Assembly (NCBI GenBank): GCA_902783435.1
Contig: CACZQV010000007.1
Coordinates: 1-7,413, forward strand
Direction of reading: 5' to 3'
Length of the DNA: 7,413 nucleotides
DNA from: an uncultured Erysipelotrichaceae bacterium
GTDB taxonomy: Bacteria; Bacillota_I; Bacilli_A; RF39; UBA660
Position numbers and translations under genes: made by a program. Positions 1-6,493 of this stretch are shown piece after piece. Every line of letters begins with the position of its first letter. Positions within the stretch are counted from its first letter, which is position 1. The notes under the pieces were generated by a model that saw nothing but the letters and a program-made list of their open reading frames with translations, searched no databases and had not been told where the DNA came from.

Positions 1-74
1 GCTGTTAGCTCAGTTGGTAGAGCAACTGACTCTTAATCAGTGGGTCTAGGGTTCGAATCCCTAACAGCCCACCA
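1..74 (+). tRNA. tRNA-Lys (anticodon CTT), missing first two 5' bases
   Basis: This tRNA decodes AAG lysine codons. The D stem is 8-11 paired with 20-23. The anticodon stem is 25-29 paired with 37-41, enclosing a seven-base loop with anticodon CTT at 32-34. The T stem is 47-51 paired with 59-63, with the canonical TTCGAAT loop at 52-58. The 3' acceptor strand is 64-70, the discriminator base is A71, and the CCA end is encoded at 72-74. Pairing the 3' strand requires a 5' strand of GGGCTGT, of which only the last five bases are in the window, so two G residues lie just outside. A terminator follows 14 bases after the CCA, so this is the last gene of its transcript. Whether other tRNA genes precede it cannot be seen. 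Confidence 0.97.
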
Positions 75-88
75 TTTTTAAGAAATTT

Positions 89-116
89 AAAAGATCTTTT
101 TTTAAGATCTTTTTTT
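89..116 (+). terminator. Rho-independent terminator after tRNA-Lys
   Basis: A perfect 10-bp inverted repeat (89-98 with 104-113) encloses a five-T loop, and the 3' arm runs into T residues up to 116. This fits termination of the tRNA transcript on the plus strand. The hairpin also lies 7 bases past the stop of the convergent DUF523 gene, so it may work in both directions. In the minus direction the T tract is only the four T residues of the arm, so it should be weaker there. Confidence 0.8.
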
Positions 117-119
117 GTT

Positions 120-539
120 TTATAAATCTAGTTCTGTAATTACTTCTATATTATTTTCTTTTAGAAGTCTTGTAGTCATTCCATCACCATTTATCTTGGC
201 ATGAGTGAAGGTACCATCATATATTTCTCCTACTCCACATGAAGGAGATTTTGCTTTTAATAATGCTTTGTTTACATTAAATAGTTTAGCTAAGTATAAT
301 ACTTCATTAGCTCCTTTTAAAAAGTTATTTGTAACATCTTTGTTTTCCTTTGTAATTACTTTATCATCTTTTATTTCACTAGGAACTCTAGGGGTAGGAA
401 GTCCTCCCATTATTTCTGGACATATTGGGATTACTTCTTTATCTTTTAAGTATTCTATTACTTTATCATTTTTATTATTTTCTCCATCATACTTACAATT
501 AATTCCTAATAGACAGGCACTTACTAATATTTTTTCCAT
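120..539 (-). CDS. DUF523 family protein (TudS-like candidate Fe-S desulfidase)
   Basis: This 139-residue protein has the full pattern of the DUF523 family: SACLLG.NCKYDG at residues 7-19, a CPE..GGLP.PR.P.E block at 40-55, and SPSCG followed by IYDGTF at 98-111. It is a stand-alone DUF523 domain of normal length, with no extra domain. One characterised member of the family is the [4Fe-4S] enzyme TudS, which removes sulfur from thiouracil. Cys9, Cys40 and Cys101 are the likely cluster ligands here by motif position, which is inference. It would be a soluble cytoplasmic enzyme, and its true substrate is unknown. It is the last gene of the cell-wall operon, starting 20 bases after the ddl stop. 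No Shine-Dalgarno sequence is visible before its ATG (the upstream stretch reads TTTCTTTCTTTATAT), unlike its neighbours, so translation may depend on coupling to ddl. Confidence 0.88.
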   Translation of the reverse strand: MEKILVSACLLGINCKYDGENNKNDKVIEYLKDKEVIPICPEIMGGLPTPRVPSEIKDDKVITKENKDVTNNFLKGANEVLYLAKLFNVNKALLKAKSPSCGVGEIYDGTFTHAKINGDGMTTRLLKENNIEVITELDL

Positions 540-559
540 ATATAAAGAAAGAAAAGTTA

Positions 560-1789
560 TTATCTTAACTTTCCTTTTACTCCTTTCATTCCTTTAACTC
601 CACTATTAGCTGCGAATCCTTGAAGAATATTAGATTCAAATGAATGTGTTTTACTTACACGTTTTTTATAGTCTTTAATACCAATATTAATCATATCTTC
701 TAGTAATTGAGTGAAATTAACATCTTTAGCATCCCATAGATAGAAAGCTAAACTTCCTGGAATTGAATTAATTTCATTAATATATACTTTATTAGTTTTT
801 TGATCAATTAAGAAGTCAATTCTTGAGTTTCCTGAAGATCCTAAAGCTTTGAATGCTTTCATTGCGATATCTTCTATTTCTTTTCTCATTTTATCTGATA
901 GATTTGCAGGCAATTTACGATTTGCTGAAGCCATACCTTTACTAGTAGTTTTTAAAGATGCTTTTTTAGCTCCTTTTAACTTACCTTTTCCATCTCCAAT
1001 ATATTTATCAGTAAATGTTAAGAATTTGTTTCCAGATAGAACTTCTTCTATTTCACTCACTTTTTGATGTTCATAGTTACCCATGACTGCAATATTTACT
1101 TCTTTTAGGTTTTGTACTACTTCTTCAATAATAATTTTTGCATCATATTGAATAGCATCATCAATACCTTCTCTTAGACTTTGTTCATCTTCACAAACAC
1201 TAATTCCTACACTTGAACCTGTAGTTGCTGGCTTAACGATTAATGGGTATTTTAATTTTTTAGCTTTAGCGATAATTTCATCACTATTTTCTCTATAATC
1301 AACATCATAGAACCAGAAATATTTAGTCATTGGAAGATCTGCTTCTTTCCAAATGTCTTTCATGTATGTTTTATCTTGTCCTACTACTGATGCATAAACA
1401 TTACTTCCTACAAAAGGAATACCAATTGTTTGAAGATATCCTTGTAATACACCATCTTCCACATTAGTACCATGTACTACTGGGAATACTATATCTACTT
1501 CTTTTACTGTTCTTTTGAATAATCCTTTTTTCTTTTGTAGTACATAACTTCCATCTTTGTAATAAAGTACTACGTTACTACTATATTTTTTTATTAAGTT
1601 TAAATCTTGATATACCTCAATATCTCTTAACATATCTCCTGTATACCATTCTCTATCTTTTGTAATATATATTGGGATGATTTCATATTTTTCTTCATCC
1701 ATTTTATTCATTGCTTGAATTGCAGAAATGATACTTACTTCATGTTCTACTGTTTCTCCACCAAAAATAACTCCTACTCTAATTCTCAT
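560..1789 (-). CDS. ddl: D-alanine--D-alanine ligase, with omega-loop insertion and basic C-terminal tail
   Basis: This cytoplasmic ATP-grasp enzyme joins two D-Ala residues into the dipeptide used by MurF. The 409-residue protein has the Ddl N-terminal motif GG.TVEHEVS at 10-19 (Glu15 as in E. coli DdlB), FPVVHG..VEDG at 102-113, the ATP-binding loop KPATTGSSVGIS at 186-197, RIDF at 323-326 and NEINSIPGS at 338-346. Asp325, Glu339 and Asn341 match the Mg ligands. Lys262-Tyr263 matches the Lys-Tyr pair in the omega loop of D-Ala-specific ligases, arguing against a D-Ala-D-Lac ligase. It is longer than the usual 300-370 residues because of an insertion after that pair (about 265-292) and a Gly/Lys-rich tail (about 390-409). 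I recall similar traits in other Firmicutes ligases, so they probably mark a subfamily. The start is supported by AGGAG at 1799-1803, which overlaps the stop of the MurF-like gene. The product should feed directly into that ligase. Confidence 0.95.
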   Translation of the reverse strand: MRIRVGVIFGGETVEHEVSIISAIQAMNKMDEEKYEIIPIYITKDREWYTGDMLRDIEVYQDLNLIKKYSSNVVLYYKDGSYVLQKKKGLFKRTVKEVDIVFPVVHGTNVEDGVLQGYLQTIGIPFVGSNVYASVVGQDKTYMKDIWKEADLPMTKYFWFYDVDYRENSDEIIAKAKKLKYPLIVKPATTGSSVGISVCEDEQSLREGIDDAIQYDAKIIIEEVVQNLKEVNIAVMGNYEHQKVSEIEEVLSGNKFLTFTDKYIGDGKGKLKGAKKASLKTTSKGMASANRKLPANLSDKMRKEIEDIAMKAFKALGSSGNSRIDFLIDQKTNKVYINEINSIPGSLAFYLWDAKDVNFTQLLEDMINIGIKDYKKRVSKTHSFESNILQGFAANSGVKGMKGVKGKLR

Positions 1790-1801
1790 ATTTTCACTCT
1801 C

Positions 1802-3421
1802 CTATTTTTCATTATATGTATCTGGTAAATCATTTTCAAATAATGCATATACTTCATCTTTTACTGATAAAGTTCCTATAAAAGGATATGCTTCTCTTAC
1901 ATCATTAAATACAATTATTTTATCTTTGTCAAATTTTTCTTCTAATAATCCTTCTTTTATTGGTTTAGTTTTCTTTTCTCCAATTAGTACAACATAATCT
2001 GTTTTTGATCTAGCAATTTGTCTTCCAAATTCTTTGTTGTATTCATCTTCTTTGTCACCTAATTCTATCATACCTGGTGTTACTACCACTTTAGTTCCTG
2101 GCATCATATCAAGGACATCAACTGCACTTTTTGCCCCTACTGGATTAGAATTATAAGCATCATCTATCATATAGAAATTGCCTAATTTCTTTAACTCTAA
2201 TCTATGTTCTACTGGTCTTACTCCTGCTACTGCTTTTTGTAAATCTTCATTATCTATTCCAAACTCTTTTCCACATGCAATAGCAGCTAAAATATTATAA
2301 ACATTATGATTACCTAAAAGTTTTGTTTCAAAATGGTATTTGTTTTTATCACCTTTAAATATTACATCAAAGTTAGTACCTTTATTTGTACATTTAATAT
2401 TTACTGCTCTTACATCAACATCTTCATTATCTATACCTATCCATATAGTTCTAACTTTATTTTTCAACTTATATGATACTTGTAATGGATCATCTCCATT
2501 AAGTACTCCAAATCCATCACTTGGTAGGCTTTCAATAAGTTCAAATTTTCCTCTTTGGATATTTTCTTGTGATCCAAAGCTTTCTAAGTGTGCAGTACCT
2601 ATTCTAGTTAATATACCATATTTAGGTTTAATTAACTTACATAGTCTTCCTATTTCGCCTCTAACATAAGCACCCATTTCAGCAATAAATATATCATTAA
2701 ATTTATCCATATGATTATTTACTGTCATTATAAGTCCATTAAATGTATTTAAGTTTCTTGGTGTAGGTAATGCATTATATTTAATATTTAAAATATCGCT
2801 TAATATATTTTTACTACTTGTTTTACCATAACTACCTGTAATACCTATTATTTTTAAATTAGTCATTGATTTTAATTTTCTTTGAGCTTTAGTTTTATAA
2901 TATAAATATACACATTTTTCTATAGGCATATTTATAAGCATCGCAATAAATACTACAAAGCAATTTAAATAAGTCATAATATTTAATATTAATATCATTA
3001 ACCATATAGTCTTAATATTATCTAAGTTTAACCCTATAAATACTACTGGTATTAAATATAATAGTGTAATTGTAAATATTAATCTTTTTATTCTAGAAGT
3101 TATTACTAATTTCTTTTTATTCTGATCATTTCTAATTACTTTTCTCCATGATAATCCAATTAGTATTAGAATTAAAGATACAATAACTAGTAATATATTT
3201 CTAATAAATTCTTCACTACTTAATATAAATACACTAGAAACAGATATTGTAATACTTAGTATATCTATACTAATAAATTGATTACTATTTTTAAAAATCC
3301 ATTTTATATATCTATTATTTTCATTATATAAGTTTTGTTGAATCATATGTAGATGTCTTTTGCTTTTATATATATTTGCAAATATTAGAGATATTAAAAA
3401 TATAAAAATAAATACTAACAT
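1802..3421 (-). CDS. murF: MurF-like Mur ligase with N-terminal membrane domain
   Basis: This 539-residue protein is probably the ligase that adds D-Ala-D-Ala to UDP-MurNAc-tripeptide. Residues 1-166 hold about five hydrophobic segments (near 1-16, 49-67, 73-91, 113-131 and 139-165) in place of the usual soluble MurF N-terminal UDP-binding domain. The Mur ligase middle and C-terminal domains follow. Visible motifs are the P-loop GITGSYGKTSS at 193-203 (Lys200), EMGAY at 248-252, TAHLESFGS at 277-284, Lys292 as a candidate carbamylated lysine, LLGNHNVYN at 368-376, the MurF-like DDAYNSNP at 420-427, PGMIELGD at 449-456 and a C-terminal ALFENDLPD. The start has AGGAGG at 3426-3431, sharing bases with the hydrolase stop codon. 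The ddl gene lies 12 bases downstream, which strongly supports a MurF role. The membrane domain suggests action at the inner face of the membrane, close to MraY; that is inference. A MurT-like amidating role is less likely given the MurF motifs and absence of a GatD partner. Confidence 0.88.
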   Translation of the reverse strand: MLVFIFIFLISLIFANIYKSKRHLHMIQQNLYNENNRYIKWIFKNSNQFISIDILSITISVSSVFILSSEEFIRNILLVIVSLILILIGLSWRKVIRNDQNKKKLVITSRIKRLIFTITLLYLIPVVFIGLNLDNIKTIWLMILILNIMTYLNCFVVFIAMLINMPIEKCVYLYYKTKAQRKLKSMTNLKIIGITGSYGKTSSKNILSDILNIKYNALPTPRNLNTFNGLIMTVNNHMDKFNDIFIAEMGAYVRGEIGRLCKLIKPKYGILTRIGTAHLESFGSQENIQRGKFELIESLPSDGFGVLNGDDPLQVSYKLKNKVRTIWIGIDNEDVDVRAVNIKCTNKGTNFDVIFKGDKNKYHFETKLLGNHNVYNILAAIACGKEFGIDNEDLQKAVAGVRPVEHRLELKKLGNFYMIDDAYNSNPVGAKSAVDVLDMMPGTKVVVTPGMIELGDKEDEYNKEFGRQIARSKTDYVVLIGEKKTKPIKEGLLEEKFDKDKIIVFNDVREAYPFIGTLSVKDEVYALFENDLPDTYNEK

Positions 3422-3429
3422 AAATCCTC

Positions 3430-4149
3430 CTATATAAAGTTATTTAATATGTTAACAACTTGTCCTAAGTTTTCTATATATGCATAATGTGTTCCAGGTA
3501 ATATTATAAGTGCGGCATCTATCATTATTTTTTCTAATTCTTTAGCATCATTTACTGGAGCTTCTGTATCTTGATCTCCCCAAATTAATAATGTAGGTTC
3601 TTCTATTTCTCTAGCGTATTTAGATAAATCTTCATTTACTACTTCTACTAGTGTTTGTCTCATTATTGGACTAGCTGCTTTATAGTCACGTGATCCAATA
3701 AATTTTTTCATATATTCACCTATTCCATTCATACCTGGTAGTTTTTTTAATCCTTTTAATACTTTTACATAGAATGGTAAATTTTCTTGTACCCTTATAC
3801 ATGGGCTTCCAAATAGTACTAGTTTTTCAATAGCATTTCTAGCAGAATATCTAATTGCTACTCTGCCTCCAAATGAATGTCCCATAACTATTGGTTTTTT
3901 TATTTCTAGTTTTTTTACTAATTCTTCTAGCATTTCTGAGTATTTATCAATATTCCAAGTTTCATGTGGTTCTTCACTTTCTCCAAAACCTGGGAAATCT
4001 AATATAGTAATTCTAAATCTATCAGAAAAGTTATCACCAATAAATTTCATCATTTCTATATTTTGTCCCCACCCATGTAAAAGTAAGATATCTTTACCTT
4101 TTCCATATTGTATATAATTTACATCTAAATCTTTCACTTTTATTTTCAT
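3430..4149 (-). CDS. alpha/beta hydrolase of unknown substrate
   Basis: This 239-residue single-domain protein has a complete alpha/beta-hydrolase fold signature. The oxyanion region is HGWG at 25-28, a DFPGFGES strand-turn lies at 51-58, and the nucleophile elbow GHSFGG at 90-95 places Ser92 as the catalytic serine. Asp194 (in WGDQD) is the acid and His221 (in LPGTHYAYIE) the base. A cap region spans about 120-180. There is no signal peptide, so it should be cytoplasmic. It is the first gene of the operon, 8 bases before the MurF-like gene, with its own extended -10 promoter and a GGAGTG ribosome binding site at 4155-4160. An esterase, amidase or peptidase acting on a cell-wall-related substrate is possible from context, but the sequence does not reveal the substrate. 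Confidence 0.9.
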   Translation of the reverse strand: MKIKVKDLDVNYIQYGKGKDILLLHGWGQNIEMMKFIGDNFSDRFRITILDFPGFGESEEPHETWNIDKYSEMLEELVKKLEIKKPIVMGHSFGGRVAIRYSARNAIEKLVLFGSPCIRVQENLPFYVKVLKGLKKLPGMNGIGEYMKKFIGSRDYKAASPIMRQTLVEVVNEDLSKYAREIEEPTLLIWGDQDTEAPVNDAKELEKIMIDAALIILPGTHYAYIENLGQVVNILNNFI

Positions 4150-4166
4150 GAAATCACTCCATTATT

Positions 4167-4195
4167 ATTATATCACAACATGTAGTTTTATTAAA
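4167..4195 (-). promoter_or_regulatory. predicted promoter of the hydrolase-murF-ddl-DUF523 operon
   Basis: Reading the minus strand, TGATATAAT forms an extended -10 (TATAAT at 4167-4172, TG at 4174-4175). A weak -35, TTTAAT, lies at 4190-4195 with a 17-base spacer. Transcription would start near 4160, leaving a leader of only about 11 bases that begins at the ribosome binding site. No other clear promoter or terminator was seen between the four genes, so this probably drives the whole operon. Confidence 0.5.
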
Positions 4196-4217
4196 AAGAA
4201 ATCACTTACTTTACACT

Positions 4218-4240
4218 AAAAAAGAAGTATTTCTACTTCT
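4218..4240 (-). terminator. Rho-independent terminator of the membrane-protein gene
   Basis: On the minus strand a 7-bp stem (4234-4240 with 4223-4229) is closed by a GAAA tetraloop and followed by a run of T residues (complement of 4218-4222). The TAG stop at 4239-4241 lies mostly inside the 5' arm, so the hairpin begins within the end of the gene. It separates this transcript from the cell-wall operon downstream. Confidence 0.8.
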
Positions 4241-5033
4241 ATTTTATTTTTTCTATTCTATATAATGTATAATCTTCATCTGAATTTTTTATAAATGTAT
4301 ATTCAAATGTATTTAATCTAGAACCATATTTAGATATTACTTCATATACATTTGCTTGTCCATTTTTGATTGATACGCTTCCTAAACGATAATCTTTATT
4401 AGAATTAGTATATACATCTGCTTTTGTCGCATCATTTCCATTACCATTATATTCAACATAGAATACTTTTCTAGTAATTATTATTTGATCTTCTTCTAAT
4501 ACTGTTTTAGTATTTGTAGTTATATAACCTGATTTATAATTACTTGTATTTACTGGAATATTATATGTATATATATCATTTACTTTATCATAATTTATTT
4601 TTATTGTATCATTCATAATAATAGTAATTGGATTATATTTAACATTTGTTCCAAACATTTTTTGATAGTTTCCTTTTACTTTATTACCAGGAATAGATTG
4701 ATTTGTATTTGAAGGAATTAAATCTGATGCAACTGATGCATATAATAATGCATTTGGATCAAAGTTTTTTATACTTAGTTTTTTATTTTTATAAATATAT
4801 CCAAAGTAATTTGAACTATTATTATTAAATGCAGTATCTAGTTTTTCTAATGTACTTGATATTTGATAAAATGCATTTAAATTTATTTTTACGTCATTTA
4901 CTATTGTAACTACTTTAGCTTCTTCTTTCTTAGCTAATAATTTATCATATGCAATGTAACCACCTAGTCCTAGAATAAGTATTATTAATATAACTATTGT
5001 GGTTACATATGGTTTTTTATTATATATTTCCAT
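4239..5033 (-). CDS. single-pass membrane protein, function unknown
   Basis: I do not recognise this 264-residue protein. It has a short basic N-terminus, one strong transmembrane segment at about 10-33 and a Lys/Glu-rich linker (34-40). The rest, rich in Asn, Thr, Tyr and Ile with many alternating beta-like stretches, should lie outside the cell. There is no lipobox cysteine and no small-residue signal-peptidase site after the hydrophobic segment, so a membrane-anchored protein is more likely than a secreted one. No catalytic motif is visible. The start is well supported by AGGAG at 5042-5046, eight bases before the ATG. It has its own promoter and terminator, so it is a single-gene unit. 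A role at the cell surface is a guess from topology only. Confidence 0.85.
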   Translation of the reverse strand: MEIYNKKPYVTTIVILIILILGLGGYIAYDKLLAKKEEAKVVTIVNDVKINLNAFYQISSTLEKLDTAFNNNSSNYFGYIYKNKKLSIKNFDPNALLYASVASDLIPSNTNQSIPGNKVKGNYQKMFGTNVKYNPITIIMNDTIKINYDKVNDIYTYNIPVNTSNYKSGYITTNTKTVLEEDQIIITRKVFYVEYNGNGNDATKADVYTNSNKDYRLGSVSIKNGQANVYEVISKYGSRLNTFEYTFIKNSDEDYTLYRIEKIK

Positions 5034-5056
5034 TTAACCCTCTCCTATTCTCTTAC

Positions 5057-5085
5057 ATTATAGTTAATTTTAAGAAAATATTCAA
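5057..5085 (-). promoter_or_regulatory. predicted promoter of the membrane-protein gene
   Basis: On the minus strand, TTGAAT (5080-5085) and a perfect TATAAT (5057-5062) are separated by exactly 17 bases. The predicted start near 5050 gives a leader of about 17 bases, just enough to hold the AGGAG ribosome binding site. The promoter lies immediately after the terminator of the preceding gene, so expression should be independent of it. Confidence 0.65.
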
Positions 5086-5092
5086 GTAAAAT

Positions 5093-5119
5093 AAAAAAAG
5101 ATATTAGTTAATATCTTTT
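5093..5119 (-). terminator. Rho-independent terminator overlapping the end of the 222-residue gene
   Basis: An 11-bp inverted repeat (5096-5106 with 5109-5119) with a very tight loop is followed on the minus strand by a seven-T run (complement of 5093-5099). The last two to three nucleotides of the innermost stem probably open to enlarge the loop. The 5' arm encodes the final residues of the protein, and the TAA stop (5104-5106) is the first part of the 3' arm. Confidence 0.8.
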
Positions 5120-5772
5120 AATTTTGTAAATACTTTTTCTAAATCAGAATCTTCTTTTATTTCTGTCATAGTTAATAAATCAAATATAGGTTTTCTCATT
5201 TTATAATCATGTAATAATTCTTTTGTATTATTCAAAAATTTTATTATTTGTTCTCTACTATATGTATAATTACAATCTTCATCTATTAATCTATCTATTG
5301 GGATAGTTATTCCCATTGCCTTTTTTAAACTTATTTTGTTTTTTACTTGAACTTCATCTGGATAATCAGAAAATCTTTTAGTTGGATGATTTCCTAATTC
5401 AATCATTTCAGATATACTTTTTAAATTATATTCTAGTGGTGGTTTTAATACTGTATCTATAGTTTTTATATCATCTTTAGAAAAAATAAATGATAAAGAA
5501 TCTCTTATATATATTTCAAAAGATGTATAATCTTTATAATTTTCATCATTATTATATGGTGAATTATTTTTTCTAGAGTAATCACATAAAGAAATATAAT
5601 CCATACCATTCCATCCAGCATATCTTTTATTTGTATTTTTTATATGTTTTTTTGATAAAATATATCCACTAGATAGTATTTCTTCTAGTTTTATAAGTGT
5701 TAATTCTATATCAAATGGATTATTTTTACCATATGTATCTATTGCGTGTAAACAGCAATTATCTAATGTCAT
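5104..5772 (-). CDS. uncharacterised protein, possible ADP-ribosyltransferase-like fold
   Basis: I do not recognise this 222-residue soluble protein as a named family. Its order of motifs resembles enzymes of the ADP-ribosyltransferase (ART/DarT/KptA-like) fold. An early LHA (His9) is followed by a helix and ILSSGYILS at 32-40, a likely strand at YISLCDY (59-65), a SLSFIF strand (92-97), and a late DEVQVKNKISL block at 139-149 before MGITIP (153-158). In ART enzymes a comparable late strand often carries the catalytic Glu, which would be Glu140 here. This is analogy from memory, not an alignment. The C-terminus (173-222) is charged and helical. There is no signal peptide or membrane segment, and no antitoxin-like partner is adjacent. 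The ATG is preceded by GAGGGG at 5778-5783 and a strong promoter. The hairpin at its end makes it a single-gene unit. The gene call is firm; the fold is tentative. Confidence 0.85.
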   Translation of the reverse strand: MTLDNCCLHAIDTYGKNNPFDIELTLIKLEEILSSGYILSKKHIKNTNKRYAGWNGMDYISLCDYSRKNNSPYNNDENYKDYTSFEIYIRDSLSFIFSKDDIKTIDTVLKPPLEYNLKSISEMIELGNHPTKRFSDYPDEVQVKNKISLKKAMGITIPIDRLIDEDCNYTYSREQIIKFLNNTKELLHDYKMRKPIFDLLTMTEIKEDSDLEKVFTKLKDIN

Positions 5773-5795
5773 ATTATCCCCTCTAACGGATACAT

Positions 5796-5824
5796 ATTAT
5801 ATCATATTTTAGTATTTTTGTAAA
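5796..5824 (-). promoter_or_regulatory. predicted strong promoter of the 222-residue gene
   Basis: On the minus strand, TTTACA (5819-5824) and TATAAT (5796-5801) have a 17-base spacer, with TG one base before the -10 (5803-5804). This extended -10 has the same TGATATAAT sequence as the operon promoter. The predicted start near 5789 gives a leader of about 17 bases. Its -35 is only 5 bases from the -35 of the divergent pyrophosphatase promoter. Confidence 0.7.
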
Positions 5825-5829
5825 TATAA

Positions 5830-5858
5830 TTGACTTTATGAATTCAAACAATTAGAAT
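5830..5858 (+). promoter_or_regulatory. predicted promoter of the Ham1-like gene
   Basis: TTGACT (5830-5835) and TAGAAT (5853-5858) each match the consensus at five of six positions and are separated by 17 bases. The predicted start near 5865 leaves a leader of about 11 bases, beginning at the AGGTG ribosome binding site (5866-5870). It is arranged back to back with the divergent promoter to its left. Confidence 0.7.
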
Positions 5859-5875
5859 ATTTTCTAGGTGATATT

Positions 5876-6493
5876 ATGAAGTTATTATTCGCTACTGGGA
5901 ATAATTATAAGTTTAATTTAATGAAAGAAAGATTACATGAATTAGAAAAAATTGAATTAGTTAATCCTAAAATGTTAGGAATAGATATTGATGTAGTTGA
6001 AGATGGTAAGACTGCTGATGAAAATTCTTTAAAGAAAGCTAAGGCTTATTATGAAGCTACTAAGTTAGCTACAATAGCTGAAGACTCTGGTCTTTATATT
6101 GATAAGTTTAGTGATGATGAGCAACCAGGATTATTTGTGAAAAGAGTGAATGGTATTGAAGATTTATCTGATGAAGAAATACTTGAATATTATATTAATA
6201 AGTTAAATGAACATGGTGGAGAGAGTTTAGCTCACTATTCTACTGGAGTAGCTATTATTAATGAAGATGGAGAAGTATTTACTGATATTGATAGAGAAAG
6301 AGATTTCTTATTAACTTCTGAGAGATGTGAAGCTAAAGGAGTTAGTGGTGGTGTACTTGGTTGTATTAGTTATGATTTAGATGCGAAGAAGTATTTTAAT
6401 GAAAGAACTGTAGAAGATGAGAAAGAACATTATAAAGTACTAGATGAAAAGTATAGACAACTCGTTAAAAAATATATATTAAAAGAAAAATAA
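5876..6493 (+). CDS. divergent Ham1/RdgB-family nucleotide pyrophosphatase
   Basis: Ham1/RdgB enzymes hydrolyse ITP, XTP and dITP to monophosphates, keeping damaged purines out of nucleic acid. This 205-residue protein has the family's N-terminal half: ATGNNYKF at 6-13 (Lys12), EDGKTADENSLKKA at 42-55, and IAEDSGLYID at 67-76, with Asp70 at the position of the catalytic Asp of E. coli RdgB. A PG at 84-85 leads into a VKRVNG segment. The C-terminal half is eroded. The usual GFGYDP base-binding motif reads GCISYD (162-167), and the SHR motif near the end is replaced by EKEHYK (182-187). Fold and length fit the family, but substrate choice may differ from classic ITPases. The start is supported by AGGTG five bases before the ATG. 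It is a monocistronic unit with its own promoter and terminator. Confidence 0.85.
   Translation: MKLLFATGNNYKFNLMKERLHELEKIELVNPKMLGIDIDVVEDGKTADENSLKKAKAYYEATKLATIAEDSGLYIDKFSDDEQPGLFVKRVNGIEDLSDEEILEYYINKLNEHGGESLAHYSTGVAIINEDGEVFTDIDRERDFLLTSERCEAKGVSGGVLGCISYDLDAKKYFNERTVEDEKEHYKVLDEKYRQLVKKYILKEK

Noticed and set aside
205..597. Plus-strand reading frame of 130 codons opposite the DUF523 gene
   Set aside because: It lies entirely antisense to a well-recognised family and ddl end, has no ribosome binding site and no family resemblance.
849..1067. Plus-strand frame of 72 codons inside ddl
   Set aside because: It is antisense to conserved Ddl sequence with no start signals, so it is a shadow frame.
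560..1789. Vancomycin-resistance type D-Ala-D-Lac ligase
   Set aside because: The omega loop has the Lys-Tyr pair of D-Ala-D-Ala ligases, and there is no vanH- or vanX-like gene nearby.
1728..1997. Plus-strand frame of 89 codons across the murF-ddl junction
   Set aside because: It is opposite two real genes and shows no domain or ribosome binding site.
2340..2669. Plus-strand frame of 109 codons inside the MurF-like gene
   Set aside because: It is antisense to conserved Mur ligase motifs, with a Ser/Leu-rich composition typical of the complement of AT-rich coding DNA.
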